A stretch of DNA of 64,000 bases from Schoenoplectus triqueter (Eukaryota; Streptophyta; Magnoliopsida; Poales; Cyperaceae), in assembly GCA_964058805.1 (NCBI GenBank), contig CAXKVV010000081.1, forward strand, positions 620,001-684,000, written 5' to 3'. The notes beneath the pieces are model-generated. The model did not search any database and was not told the origin of the DNA. It was given only the letters and a program-made list of their open reading frames with translations. Shown one piece after another: positions 23,287 through 36,615 of the stretch. The position numbers and the translations under genes are program-made. The first letter of the stretch is position 1; each line of letters starts with the position of its first letter.

Positions 23287-24251
23287 ATAGTATTGGAAAA
23301 AAATAGAAAATTGATAAGGAAAACATCAAACTTTTCTAAAAGTAGCCTGTGGTGAATGAAAAGGGTACTAAGAACCGAAAAATCAAAACAGTTATGTCAT
23401 GAGAAGTTTTTTGTATGATAGGTATTTTAAAACTTGACGTCCTCCCGAGAACTTGATCAAAACTTAAAAAATATGTTTTGTTTGTTTTGTTTTTAATGGA
23501 CAAATCTTAAGCAATAAGGGTGGGTAAGGTGGGGCGGCAGTGGTTCCCAAAAATAGTTTTCATCAAAAAAGGCCTTGAAAATCAATAAGACAAAAGCCAT
23601 ACTTAATAAAGCCTCCAAAAATCTTTTCAGTAAGGGAAAATCGTGATGTGTCTAAACATACAAAGCCCCTCATCCGCACACAAATAAACAACAAAGAAAA
23701 ATAAATCAAGTTAAGCCTTAAAAAGTGCTAGAGATTTTTAAGGGAACTCTCTTAACTTCTCAATATGGCACGAGACAATCTCATGTGCGTAATTAGATGC
23801 TATATGTCAGTGTCATATCGAAAAAAAACAAATAAATTCATGCGAGACTCAAGATTATCACTGTCAATTTTCTTTTTCTTTTTTTTTCCAGATTATGAGG
23901 AATTGATTGAGTTTACGAGGGGAAGAAAAAATTGAGATATTTATCATCCAATGGAACATTTTAGAGTAATAATATTCAAAGTAGGAGTCCAAGATAAATT
24001 TTCTAGAATAAAATAACATAGGTCAAATAAGAAATAACAGAATATTTTCAACACTTTTCCCAAAAATCTAACAATAATCGATCAAATTTGAAGGCTTTTA
24101 TTTTGGAGTTAGTCGCTACTTTTTTTCTGACATTCACGATCTTCGACATTTAAGTTAGGACTTTTAAAACTTGATTAGATTCTAGAGACTAGCCCAGACC
24201 TTCAACTAAAGCTTGCTTAGGGACAAACAAAATTTAAGTTTGGGAGAATTT
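23287..24251 (+). mobile_element. 3' internal non-coding part of a Gypsy-type element
   Basis: Non-coding sequence ending in a purine-rich tract (TTAAGTTTGGGAGAATT) just before the LTR at 24252, the expected polypurine-tract position. No polymerase domain is visible. The 5' part was lost or displaced by the Copia element. Confidence 0.5.
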
Positions 24252-25767
24252 TGATAGGTCTCAATCGCATACACTTTTTTATTAGGGTTAATCTCACGAA
24301 TCTGCCAACTTTTAAGATAATTTAGTCATTTTACTTGAATTTTTATCCCGAGAGAGAAACTATTGTGTTATTTGCAATTACAGAAATCATACAATTGAGA
24401 TGATAATTGGAGCAAAATGGAGCAATTGAACATGATTGAGGAACTCTCAAACACGAACGGCATCAAGATAGATCATCAGCAACAAATCACGTCAAATTCT
24501 AATCGTAAAATATCATTAATTGACTAAAATGATATGATAATCTTGTAGATATTGTTCTTAGATTTCCAACGCATCATAGATCATCCAAATCAGAGTTCGG
24601 ATGAAGAAGTTATAATCAAAATACAAACTACTGCGCAGCAGATCTGTCTCCATACAGGCCGTACGGAAATCCATACGACCCGTATGCTCCATATCCAGAA
24701 AATTCGAACAGAGTTGGCAACGGCTGTCTAATTGATTGGTCTCCTATATAAGACCCTTCCAAGTGTCTTTTTAGACCATCTAGGTAACCCTAGCCGCCTA
24801 AGGCGGTCTTAGGAGTCGTCTTTGGAGTTTAGAAGCGTTTTTGAAGGAGAAGAGAAGATTGAAAGACGGATTCGAAGCCAACACTCAAGATCCAAGCGAG
24901 AAATCGAGGGATTATTGGTGTACCCATTTTCTCTTCCTCTCATCTATCTTTTATTGTTGTTTTTCCATGAAATTTTATTGTTATTGTTTTATCATGCGTG
25001 GCTAAACACCCGTTCTGGGGGTAATGGCTTGTAGTACTTAAATTTTTTTTAGTTAAACTGCTCGGTATTTGATTTTTTTAGCAATTTCTTATGTGATTTA
25101 TCCTTTGAGTTGAATGTTTGCATGCTTGAACTGTAACAAGTGCATGTTATGTGATTTATCTTAGGAAATTATAGTAGATTATAAAAATATATTGCTAGAA
25201 TTTTCGATCTCGAAGGGTAAAACCCATGTTTGCATTAAAAGCCTAGCGGTAAATTTATAACTTAGGTGATTATACTTAGAACTGAATCAAATACTAATCG
25301 TCAACTTGTAACTGTGTAGCGTCAGACTTTTATAAGGTTTTAACAGCAAATAACACAAAGGGTTTGAACTCCTAGGGCGAGCTACGTAACTGTGAAGTCT
25401 GAATAGTTTGAGGCATTGACACGCGAAAGCGCCCGTCAATGCTAAACTTGAATTGCTAATCTCAAACTATTTAATTGTCTAAAAAGTTAAGAGACCGAGT
25501 AAGTTAATTAAGGAGTGAATCAGAAAAGCCGGAACCCGTAGTATTCACCTTTTATTTTAAAACACTATTTTATTAGCTGTTATAGTTTAATTATAGTTTA
25601 GTCAAAATCAACTTTCATTTGTCTAGATTAGTGAACTAGTAAGAATCAGTACTTCACTCTTGTCCTTGTGAATTTGACACCCCAATTACTATCCGACATG
25701 ATCATACGCTTGAGACCGAAATTAGATACAAATTAGGGTAATTATTAGCTATTGATAAAACCCATCA
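24252..25767 (+). mobile_element. 3' LTR of a Gypsy (Tat/Ogre-like) or LARD element
   Basis: Starts TGATAGGTCTCAATCGCATA after a polypurine-like tract and ends CCCATCA at 25767, about 1.5 kb. It has a promoter-like CTATATAAGACCC at about 24745 followed by a transcript-like stretch, and the GAGTGAATCAGAAAAGCC-type tail region of plant Gypsy LTRs. The open frame at 24822-25034 lies within the transcribed R/U5-like part and is not a gene. Confidence 0.6.
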
Positions 25768-25879
25768 GAAATCACGATATATTGTCATTATCAATCTAAC
25801 TTTTACGAAATTATCGACTAATTAGAAATAGGAATATAAATGTTTTAGAAGGCATACATATATTTTCAGTTGGAAATAG

Positions 25880-26305
25880 TGAATTAAAAATGGGACGGGT
25901 ATGGGACGGGTTAGGTCGGGACGGGTTAGGACGGGTCGACGGGTTAGCACGAGTTAGATTTGGGAGGGTGCAACCGCGACCCATGCTAGACCTGTTGAGT
26001 CGGCTGGGTCGGCTAGTCAGGTCAAGTCGGGGGGCGAGACGGGTCGAGTCGGTTCTTTTTTTTTTCAAAATTCAAAGTAACTAAAAAATCAAAATAAATT
26101 CTCAAAAATTCTAAAAATAAAAAAATTATTAAAATATATGACTATTAATATTCTTGATAAAAAAATTTAGTTTTTTTACGACTCCAAAAAATTAAGTAGG
26201 AATTGAAATAAAATCTTTAAAAATTCGAATAAAATGATATAACTTAAAATAAAATGATAAACTAATTATGTAATTGAAATAAAATATTAAAAATAAAATA
26301 ATATA

Positions 26306-26338
<33 letters not shown>

Positions 26339-26690
26339 GAATTTTAACAACTTTTTTTTTATTTTTTCTGGGTTTAAACGGGTTCGGGTTGGGTTTGCTC
26401 GGGTAAAGGGCACAGATTTCACGGGGCGGGTTTCTCAGGTTTTATCCCCGGATTTCACGATCGGGTCGGGTTGGGTTTTAATGGGCTAGGACGGGGCGGG
26501 TCTTATACGGGTTTTTTCAAATTTTATTTTCTCACACCCGTTCTAGACCCATGAGTTTGAATGGACACAGATTTAGACGGGTTTGAGTACAGGACGGATC
26601 GGGTCGGGTTACGAGAACGGGTCGGGTTGGGTTGTAAGGACGGGTTCCGGTTTTACCCGGGTTGGTTTTTTTAAATCACCAGCTGGAAAC
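25880..26690. repeat. GGGTCGGG/GACGGG-rich degenerate repeat
   Basis: Two blocks rich in GACGGGT/GGGTCGGGT (25890-26050 and 26380-26665) flank an AT-rich core with a TA microsatellite at about 26300-26322. The style matches the GACCC-rich hAT-like elements elsewhere in the window, but terminal repeats could not be fixed. It produces spurious open frames on both strands. Confidence 0.55.
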
Positions 26691-26816
26691 GTATCCAATT
26701 CACAGTAATCCACGAACTTCAGTCACTTTACACTTTCACTTTTCCTCTTTTCATCGTCTCCTGAAAATATAAAGTAATCGAATCAAAGAAATAGCCTAGA
26801 ACACACGGCACAGGTA

Positions 26817-29800
26817 ATGAGTTACACAACGAGCATGGGCACAGACATCTCATTTCAGCAGCGCCACAAACGGCTTAGTCTGGGGTCGCAAAGGAGCGAA
26901 CGACGAGGCATGGACTTGGTGCACTGGCTCGGGGATTTGCAACGACGCTGGTCCACGCGGCGCTCCAGCTCGGCGACTCGACTGCCTGGCCAGGTCGAGA
27001 CTGAATCGACATGTGCTGGCCGGGATTTGTGGAGTTTGGAGGCCGACAGGCAGGGGCATTTCCTCGAACACCTTGTGATCATGGTTAATGGATTGGGTGG
27101 AAGGTTAATTTAGTTAGTTGATTATGTATCAGAGGGAAGTTTTTGAGGTGATTTACTATGTTAATTTCGATTGTATACTTTGGATTTTTGCAGTCCAGAT
27201 GACTGGAAGTTTGCTGCAGAAGAAATTGTCAAGAGGTTTCCTGATAAAGTAGTCGTGCACCGTAAGCAGGCTATGCTTTCTCCTTTAATTTCGTACTGTT
27301 GTTTAATTACTGCATATCTGATGTGAATTTTAAATAGGTAGCCAGTGCAATACTGGTAGGCTAACCTATGACGGAGTTGATAGAATGGGTGAGAGATTAG
27401 CTGAGGAGGTAATTTTCTATATACCACCTGTGTCACACCAGTTGGATTTTTCAGTACGTACCAGTGCTGGTAGTTCAGCGCCCATGATAAAATTGGCTGT
27501 TAGCAAGATAGGATTACAATGCCCACCTAGCAACTGGGGAAATTATGATTTTTTTTTTTGTGTGCACATGAATAAAGCATGAAATGTGTAATATAGGTTA
27601 AATCACTCGTTGAGAAGAGAAGGGGTGCAGCCAAAATCTCCTTTGTGGCCCATTCACTTGGTGGACTAATCGCAAGATATGCAATAGCAGAATTGTACAC
27701 TCCTGAAACGGTATCTGACAGCAGTTTAGGTGAGGAGTCGAGTCTGAAAGGCACAATAGCAGGGCTCGAGCCTATCAATTTCATTACATCTGCAACACCC
27801 CATTTGGGCTCAAGAGGCAGTAAACAGGTGTTTCATACTTCTCTTTACTACTTAGCAGACAAATTACAGTATGTATCGTATTTTGTATTATTTGGAGTGG
27901 TAGATAGCTCAGGATTCACTCAAGAGCTATTGAATATAATTGTCTTTATCAGTACTTCATAGAACAGTGTCTACTGTAATGAAGCAGCAGAAAATGGATA
28001 ATATGGGTCTATTCTAGTGATTTAGAGGACTTGATAGAATTAGAGTTCAAACATAAAACAGAAGAATAATGCTGCTAATGGCTAACTTTATTGTGCCTTG
28101 ACATTCACCAGCTTCCATATCTATTTGGGCTTTCTCTTTTGGAAAGAATGGCAGTGGGGACAGCACATTTCATAATCGGTCAAACAGGAAGGCATCTCTT
28201 CCTTACTGATGGAGATGATGGCAATCCTCCCCTTCTTATACGAATGACTGAAGACCAAGATGATCTTAAATTCATGTTTGTATTCTAATTTCTAAAGCTA
28301 TAACATTTCTTGTGCTGTACTGGCTTTTTCTTTCTTGGCTTTATTCAAGGATTCTGTTCCAATTGCTGGTTCTTATGGTTCAGCTCAGTTAGTTGTTAAA
28401 TCAAATGGTTTAGAATGAGATGTATCCTCAAAAAATTGTTGGTCACAGTTTGCTTGTTTATTATTTTACATTATGTTGTTGTTTTATTCTCATGCAGTTC
28501 GGCTTTGCGTGCTTTCAAGAGGCGTGTTGCATATGCAAATGCAAGTTATGACCGTATCCTATAAATCATTTGTTGATAAAATGAACAGCTGTGATGATCC
28601 AAGTACTTCCATTATATCATGGCATATTGCCATATTTGTTGCATATTCCAGGATAGGTTCATACAATTACTGGTCTCAGATTTATGGTTTAGTAACAGTA
28701 TCAGCGAGAAATGCCCTTAATCAAGTTCTACTGCTCAGTATAATCCCCAGCAGACATGTATGCTGGGATCTAATAGCTGATACTGCATAATTGTCAGCGA
28801 TCCCACAGCTACATGCACTTGATGATGCTTTCGAGACTCTTGAAATTTTTTGAACATATAATATGAAGTACCTACCCTTGACGAAGTGAAAAGATATTGT
28901 TGGATGGCGTACAGCATCATTTAGGCATCCACATGAGTTGCCAGAAGTATGTTTATAGGCTGCCTTATAATAGTATTGTTATTCTGTTTAAAATAACAAC
29001 ACTATTCTCCTTTTCTTTTTGTTGCCTTTTTTCATACTAACTACACTATTCTGTTCATCATACAAGCAACTGAGGCATCCATATGATGACAAGTACCCAA
29101 ATGTTGTGAATGTTGAAAATGGTAACTTAGACAATGGCAAGAAACATGAGAATGCAGTTGGCAATCAAACTGATGACTTTGATGGTACTGATGTTATTTT
29201 TGTTATTATGAAAAAAAGTAACAAAAAAAAATATATCATCACATTGTGTACACTTCACACTTATTTTCCTTTTTTCCTTTTACAGAAAAAATGATAAGGG
29301 GTCTTACAGAAGTCCCTTGGGAGCGTGTGGATGTCAGAATCCAGAAAAGTCGGCTAAAATACAATGCCCATCATACCATCCAGGCAAGACTTGTGCTTTT
29401 CTGGAACACATTCTTTTTGCTAGGGTACATTGCACAATGGACAGTAAATTTGATTGTCGGTGTCTACCAAATTGAGAAAGCCTGTTGTCTGTCCTGTTAG
29501 ATCTGGTTTATCTATTTCGACTCTGATTGTCAGAATGAGTCTTGAGTTACTACTCCAATAACTTTGTCCATTCTACCAAAAGATGGAAATAAGAAGTCAC
29601 AGGTCAGAAACAATCTGACCATCTGATCTTAAATTGACAGTCCAGATCCGTCTGGGACTATCCATTAAATTCCTACAATTGGTGATGATATGATTTCTTC
29701 CTGTCTTTCATTCAAACTTTTTCATCGGGGATGGTAAAATTTTTTAGTGTTTATAAGCTCTTTTTGTATATGCCAAAACAAAAGTACGAGGAAGAGAACA

Positions 29801-29980
29801 TGCAGGACTTTTACTTCACCAGTGCAATCTTTTCTCTGAACTTTGTGCCAAATTTAAAGTACGAGAGTGTTAGAATTGTAATAGATGGTTTTTCTTGTAA
29901 CCCATCAGGTAAGGAAATATTTTTGGAACTCAGATGGAGCAGACATTATTTTTCATATGATTGACAACTTTGTTGTCTAG
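26817..29980 (+). CDS. DUF676-type putative serine esterase (alpha/beta hydrolase), 10 exons
   Basis: Exons read by protein continuity and splice sites: 26817-27103, 27194-27261, 27338-27408, 27597-27827, 28112-28275, 28498-28553, 28894-28946, 29067-29184, 29286-29383, 29909-29980. They total 1218 nt (405 residues), with phases consistent throughout. The core starts HLVIMVNGLGG (85-95). The nucleophile elbow is AHSLGG (Ser162), followed by SATPHLGS and the SALRAFKRRVAYANASYDH segment, whose His293 is the likely catalytic histidine. It ends ADIIFHMIDNFVV. Plant homologues are described as putative lipase/serine esterases, related to yeast ROG1; the substrate is unknown. All introns are GT-AG except the last (29384-29908), which has a GC donor. 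The first 60 residues are basic and not conserved as far as I know; ATGs at 26835 or 26910 could be the real start. Confidence 0.9.
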
Positions 29981-30264
29981 GTGATCCCATTTTCACTTGA
30001 TTTGTGTTTACTATATTTGATTGACTGCAGTGCATAGAAAATTTCATTGTTGAATACAAATATTACTTGATTGTCTTCGAAACTCATGCTGTCTTAAAAA
30101 CTTCGGTGGTTTGTTGTATTTCCGTCAAATTGTTAATGTGCGTATTGGTTTCAGTTGGAAATGCTGATTGGTTTGATGCCATGTTTCCATCTCCAAAGAT
30201 GATGAAAAAAAGATAAAAAAAAAATGCCTTTTGCCTACCCTAGTTTTTGAATATAGAATCTAAG
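29981..30264. other. 3' flank of the esterase gene
   Basis: Probable 3' UTR and downstream sequence. No other feature seen. Confidence 0.4.
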
Positions 30265-30414
30265 GTTTCCTTTGGTAAATTAAGGAATAGTTTTGGAATA
30301 GTGATAATTTTGGAGAAGTAATAGAATATTGTTTTTTTGAAAGAGTGGTATTTTTTATTATTCGGAAAAATGAAAATATCGTTTGACAATTGTTAATGAG
30401 AATAGTTAAAATAT

Positions 30415-30456
30415 GAATAATTATGATACTAACAATGATGATAATAAAAATAATAG

Positions 30457-30492
<36 letters not shown>

Positions 30493-31130
30493 TTATAATT
30501 TTACTAATATAATCATAATATAATAATATAATGCAACATAATTAAATCATAATTACAATCATAATCATAATAATATAATAATAGTATAATAATAAATATA
30601 ATCATAATATAATAATAAAATAATAATAATAATAAGTAATAATAATTATAGTCATAATCATAATAATAATATAATAATATAACCATAATCATAATATAAT
30701 ATAATTATAATTATAATAATAATAAATAATCATAATCATAATAATATAATGATAAAATAATCATATTTATTTTCATAATATAATAATATATAAATAAAAT
30801 CATATTTATTATAATATAACAATAATAAATAATATTATAATACTAATAGTGATGATAAATATAATAATAACAATCATTATAATAATATAATAATACTAAT
30901 AGTGATGATAATATAATAATAATAATCATAATTTAATAATATAATAATAACTAGAATAATAATATTAAATAATATAAGAATAATAATAAATAATAATCAT
31001 AATCATAATATAATAATAATAAATTATAATCTTAATTATAATATAATAATATAATAATAATAAATCATAATCATAATCATAATCATAATATAATAATATA
31101 ATATAATATAATCAAACAATAATCGCTATT
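30415..31130. repeat. Long AT-rich imperfect (ATA/AAT) microsatellite
   Basis: About 700 bp built almost only from ATAAT, AATCATA and ATAATA units, with shifting phase and interspersed C/G at 'AATCATA' and 'TAGTGATGATAA' variants. It indicates repeated slippage expansion. Confidence 0.9.
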
Positions 31131-31139
31131 CCGACGAGA

Positions 31140-31182
31140 GCTAATCCGGTATACCACTTATAACTTGGTATACTGGATTAGC
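31140..31182. repeat. Near-perfect hairpin
   Basis: GCTAATCCGGTATACCA pairs with TGGTATACTGGATTAGC across an 8-9 base loop, with a single G/T mismatch. Position beside the microsatellite suggests a subterminal transposon hairpin. Confidence 0.75.
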
Positions 31183-31290
31183 ACTCTTTCGTATTCTTCT
31201 ACTTAGTCACAAATTCATTTGACAAATTAATTCATCGAAATAATAATTCTCTTTTTACTTTTTATTATTGCATGCATTGCCAAACAAACC

Positions 31291-34150
31291 GTTAAGTATT
31301 GTAAAACTAGTCCCATGCTTTTACGAAAAATTGTGCAGTTTGCTGTGCGAACCAAGTAAAGCCGGAGAAGCAAAAGAAATTCAGCTTTCATCAGGTTTTC
31401 AATTCAACTATAATTTACAAGATTACCGTGGCTGCCTTTATTTCTAATAAAATAATGGTTGGGTCTTTACTATCAGTGTGAATCTATTGAGTCACTGTCG
31501 TGAAACAAATTGAAAATAAAAATAAAAAGCTGTGAGTTTGAATTATTAAAAGAGGTAAAAAAAAGAAAGAATTTCAAATATCAAATTGAAGGTAAATTTA
31601 AAATAAAAGTTCAGTCAGACTGACATGTTTGAGCAAAGATGTTATTATGAGTGGTGTCTTTCATTTTCTTCTTAATATTTTCATAAAACTTGTTTAAAAC
31701 AAGTTATATATGGGAATGCGCTGGTGGGAGAATGTGTCACTTCCATGTGGTGGTGTTTTTTTTACGCGTCACTGACAGTGGTGCGCTGTCATTTATATTT
31801 TTAAAATTTTATTTAATCACTCTTATCATTAAAATATGATTATTAAAATAATTAATTAAAAAAATCTGCGAGTCAGCGGACCTCACGGGATGATGTACAT
31901 GGTGTAGCGCGGGCGAGCAGATCCAATTTTGAAAAATAATATTTTTAAATTAAAATTTTACTAATATTGTCTCTTAATTTAATTTCTGATCTTGAGATTT
32001 ATTAAGTAAAAATATATGTTGGATTGTTAATTCATTTATTTAGTATTCAATTAGCTAATGAATTTGAACTCAAAAAGCTATTGTAATTTAATTACTGTCC
32101 CCGATCAAAATCTTACATTTGTCTGTCCGTTGGCTCAATAATTTATAAAATACAACCCCTTATGAAATTTATAATCGCTCGTTTCTAAGGAAAAGTCGTT
32201 AACTAGTCTTAATTTGATGGGTAAGGGGTGACTCATTTGATATAATTTACCTTGCCTTTGTCTCGAAATTCCTAATGTTTGTACACTTGTTAATAATCTA
32301 GCACCTTGCTACGCTTAATATTTTATTTAAGTTTTTATTTTTTCTTATAGATATACTAATTTGTAAGTTGGAGCGTATTCATTCGTAGATTTGTTTGATA
32401 TCAGTTATAATATGGGGAGAAAGACATTAGCAATTATGTTTATCTAACAATATGACAACTTAACATATGATCGTTTGAATGGAACTAGTGGACAAGTTAA
32501 ATCACTTTCCCAAAAACAAATATGAAAATTGGCAAAATAATTATTATAATAGAAAAGATCAATTTCTAAATTATATTTTACACGGTTAAGATTGAGTGTC
32601 AAATTTGATGTAATCTGAAAATCAATCGGCATGAAAAAAGTGTCGTTAAGAAAAAGGGAAATGTTTTCCACACCTCCTGAACTTTTTGTTTATGATAACT
32701 TGATCTCCTAATTATTAATTTGTACAGGGTACACCCCCCCCCCCCCCTCTCTCCCTCGAATGACAATTATACACCCAGCAATTTATTTATTCTCTATTAG
32801 ATTATTTTTGAAGTGTGAAAAGACCAAAAATACCCTTATATGCATTTGACATAATATTTAAAGAATTCATGTTTCATAAACTTTTCATCTACAAAATTTC
32901 GATAATTATCTAAAAAAATTAGAAATTATTTCATTTTTTTTCTATGCCTCATTATTTTCTTTTGAGAAAACATATAATTAAAAATAATTAATATTGATAA
33001 AATTTCATTTATTCAAATATAAAAATTGACAAAGATCATGAAATTAAAACTAACTAATAATTGAAAATTGAAATAAAAAATACAGAACTATAAAAATAAA
33101 TCTGTTTATCATTTTATTTTTATGAAATATATATTTTATAAAAATAAAACAATGCATTTAAAATTTAATAAAAAGTTAAATAGCAAATATATTTTATATT
33201 AAAAATATTTTAATTAAGTACCTATTAAAAAATTATGAAACATCAATATTTCAAATATTATCTCATTTGAATATAAGCAAATATAAGGTATTTTGGCCTT
33301 TACGTACTTGAAAATGAATTATTAGAAAGTAAATTTGTAACTCCTCGAGTTGCATAATTTAGAGAATGTTTGTTCAAAATAAAAGTTCAGAAGTCAACTT
33401 CAACTCGTCACTCGTCACTCGTCACTCGTGAAAAATTTGAGGGCACAATAGACATTAGCCCTAAAAAAAGGTATGTTAACATTTCAAATCACTTCGATAG
33501 ATGACAGACGAGTTTCAAGTTGCACTCAACTTAGGAAATAACTTGTCTTTGTTTGTAAGTTCCAAAGAGTTAATTCCATATGAGTTATAACTATGATATT
33601 TCCATATGAGTTTTTTTTTTCTCATATGAGTTATAACTATGATATTATTCAAATCTGCTCATATGAGTTCCATGTCACGTCGATGATTTACTCTGAATTT
33701 CACATTTCAGTGTTAAACTGTCAGAAGCGAACATATTTGGACCGATTGAGTTTAAAAGGATTGGCGGTTTTGAAATCAATGATCTACAAACTAGAATGCT
33801 GCTCACTCTATAATAATAATAAAAAACTTTTGGAGACTTTAGGAGGTGTGGCAAAGGAAAATCAATGTGAAGTTCTGGGTTATTTTATTTGTGAATAATC
33901 TCTTGTGGTTGATTTTCTTCCACAACCATCTTTCTTCTGTAATTAATTAAGCATTAATTCCTCTTAAATTTCTTGTTTACACGTCTTTCGGTGCAAATAT
34001 GATTTTTCTTTAATACTTTTTGGGCGAATATATGATTCTTGTATCTGCTTAAGTGCACCTAATATAGTTAGTAATCTTTGGTTCATTTAGTTGCTTATTC
34101 TTAACACTCTAGATGCCCATAGGACATAAAGTAGTTATTATCAATTAAAC
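31291..34150. other. No gene seen; hAT-type fragment and small repeats
   Basis: 31980-32126 resembles the right half of the element at 47669-48106 (shared TTAGTA..., TGAATTTGAAC and TAATTACTGTCCCC-like text). A C-run with CT tail is at 32731-32757. GTCACTC is repeated three times at 33405-33427. A short duplicated CATATGAGTTATAACTATGATAT occurs at 33578-33644. The open frame at 33593-33898 spans that duplication and has no domain. Confidence 0.55.
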
Positions 34151-34169
34151 AAACACATCGGAAATAAAC

Positions 34170-36615
34170 AAACAGAAAGCTTTTGATTCTGTTAACTGGG
34201 GATATATTTTTAAAACACTAAGGGATAGGGGATTTTCTGACAAATGGATCGATTGAATTTCAAAATTATTAAAGGGGTAGAGTTGCTATTTCAATTAATG
34301 ATGTTACTAGTCCTTATATAGAATGTCGACGGGGTCTAAAACAAGATTGTTCTATCTCCTTGTTTATTTTGGCTGCTGACAGTTTTAATAATTTTTTATC
34401 AAGGGGCATTCATAGTGGTTATTTTTCTGGTTTGGGCATGTATTATCTGATGGTCATCAACTCTTAAACTTGTAATATGCTAACGATACATTATTATTTC
34501 TTAAAGCTGATGGCTTAATGCTAGAACGCATTAAGTGGGCTTTGAAGGGGTTTGAAGGGATATCAGGGCTAAAAATAAATTTTGCTAAATTTGAACTAAT
34601 TCCGCTAAATTTATTTTCTATTGAGATAGTAGAATTAGCTTATATTTTTCAGTGTAAGGTGGGTAAACTTCCTTTTGAAATATTTGAGATTTCCTACATT
34701 GGAATAAACCTTCTAAAGGGGATTGGGAAGTATTACTTAATAAGATTCAGAAATGATTACCAACTTGGAAAGGCAAATTACTATCTTAGGGGGGACAACT
34801 AATCATGTTAAATTCACTTTTATCTTTATTGTCTATTTATTACTTATCTTTGTTTAAAGTTTCAAAGAGTGTTATACTTAAGCTAGATCTAATTAGGAAA
34901 ATATTTTTATGGGTCAGGGTGGATATCAAAGGTAAAAGAAAATATCATTTGGCTCGATGGGATGCTTTGTGTATAAAAAAGAATTTGCAGGTTGGGGAAT
35001 TTTAAATTTATCACATATGAATGTTGTATTAATTGGAAAATGGTGATAGAAATATGTGTATAAAGATTGTCAAGGTATTTGGCAGGACATTATTACTACT
35101 AGTTAAGTGCCTATCGGGAAGAGCAAAAGACAATACAATAATAATTTCTAGTTGGGATGTTAGTCCCAAGACAAAGACAATTAGTATAGTAAAAAAATAT
35201 TTGTTGCTTTCTAGACATAAAAAGACAACATGCATGATTTTGAATTATTCATTATTCACTTTAGAAAAGAATAAAGCCTTTGGGAGAAGAAATTTTCTGA
35301 ACCAAAATGAACAGACTGGATTCATTTAGATTTTCAGATTTTAATCCAACAGTCAGTATTTATTTTCAATGACAGATAACACTTTGAGATTATATCTTCC
35401 AAGCTCTTTTTATAAGGAGTAAGGATTAAATATCCTCGGAGAAAGAAGGGTAGCATTTCACCTTTTTGGTCGGGACTTCTTTCTGTACTTCCTCTGATTA
35501 ACACTAGTATTCAAAGAGCGATATGGTTTGGTACTAGTATTAGCTTTTGGCATGACACTTGGAATGGGTCTTTTACCTTTGCTTATATTTTTCCTAATTT
35601 GTTTGCAAAAACCAGAAAACCTGATGTTTCTTTAGCTACAGTATGGAATGATGGTTTCCCTAAACTATTTTTAAGACAAGGCCTTACTAATATAGCTAGG
35701 CAGGAGAAGATACATATCATGAGGATTTTACATAATCTGCATTTAAGTTCATCTTTGGACTCAGCCACTTGGCTTAAACATCTCTTTAGGATTTATTCCG
35801 TAAAGTCTGCTTATGAATTTCTAAATTTCAGGGGTATTAAACTTAAAAAGGTGGAGACAGTTTGGGGACTCTCTCTTCCCCTGAAAATTAAATTATTCTT
35901 TTGGTTGGTGATTAGGGATAAAGCATTGACTAAACTCAATCTTTGGAAAAGGGGTTGGAGAGGGTCTATTTTATGTCATTTTTGCTTGATGTATACGGAA
36001 ACTATATCTCATTTGTTTTTTACATGTTCATATTCTAAGAAATTTTGGGATACTTTTAATGGGGCAAATATATATGGGCTTGCACATAAACTTTACTTCT
36101 TGGGAGGATATGTTGCAATATACAGCTGGGTTCCATGAAAATTATGGCATATTTCTTATGTCCTTGTGTGCAGTTTTTTGTTTGGGGCTATGGCTTGAGA
36201 GGAACAAGAGGGTTTTTAAAGGGGGATGTGGTATCAGACTAAGGGTTTTGTTTAGAACTATTTTAAGCTTATTTCAATTCTTAACGGGGAATTCTAGTGG
36301 TCTTGATCAGGTTTTTAGGGATAATGTGGTGATTATCTTTGATAGTTCTGACAGGGACGATGACGAAGATCTCCTTGATTAGCTTATCTTTTTGGTGCCG
36401 ATGGTGATACTTTGTACTTCGATATGAAAACTATTCGACTGCTAATTTTGTTTTCTGTCGTCTTTTTTGTTGTATATAGTTGCGGCTTTCTTTTGTTTTC
36501 AATTGTTATGCTGCTAATTTTGTTGTAATTACTTTTAATTTTCTTTTGTTGAATTATGTATCGCTTTTAGAAAGAAATGAAAGCGAATAGCATATGTCAC
36601 TATTTTAAAAAAAAA
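34170..36615 (+). mobile_element. 5'-truncated L1-type LINE with poly(A) tail
   Basis: Begins inside the RT (KAFDSVNWGYIF, about 34188) and keeps the region before the catalytic box, which is damaged (NMLTIHYYF at about 34475). It then has the typical GISGLKINFAKFELIP segment (34557-34605) and a C-terminal zf-RVT (WGLSLPLKIKLFFWLVIRD; CHFCLMYTETISHLFFTC; 35865-36030). It ends with an A-run at 36606-36614. Several stops and frame changes (34258, 34463, 34801, 36136) mark it as dead. Truncation at the 5' end is the normal fate of L1 copies. Target duplications were not found. Confidence 0.85.

Larger units (their letters stand above)
30265..31290. mobile_element. Candidate MITE-like element enclosing a TAA-rich microsatellite
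   Basis: The left end GGTTTCCTTTGGTAA and right end GCCAAACAAACC (reverse complement GGTTTGTTTGGC) are imperfect inverted repeats. TAA occurs just outside each end, which is compatible with a PIF/Harbinger-type insertion, but the alignment is loose. An internal near-perfect hairpin sits at 31140-31182. Confidence in the ends is low. Confidence 0.35.
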
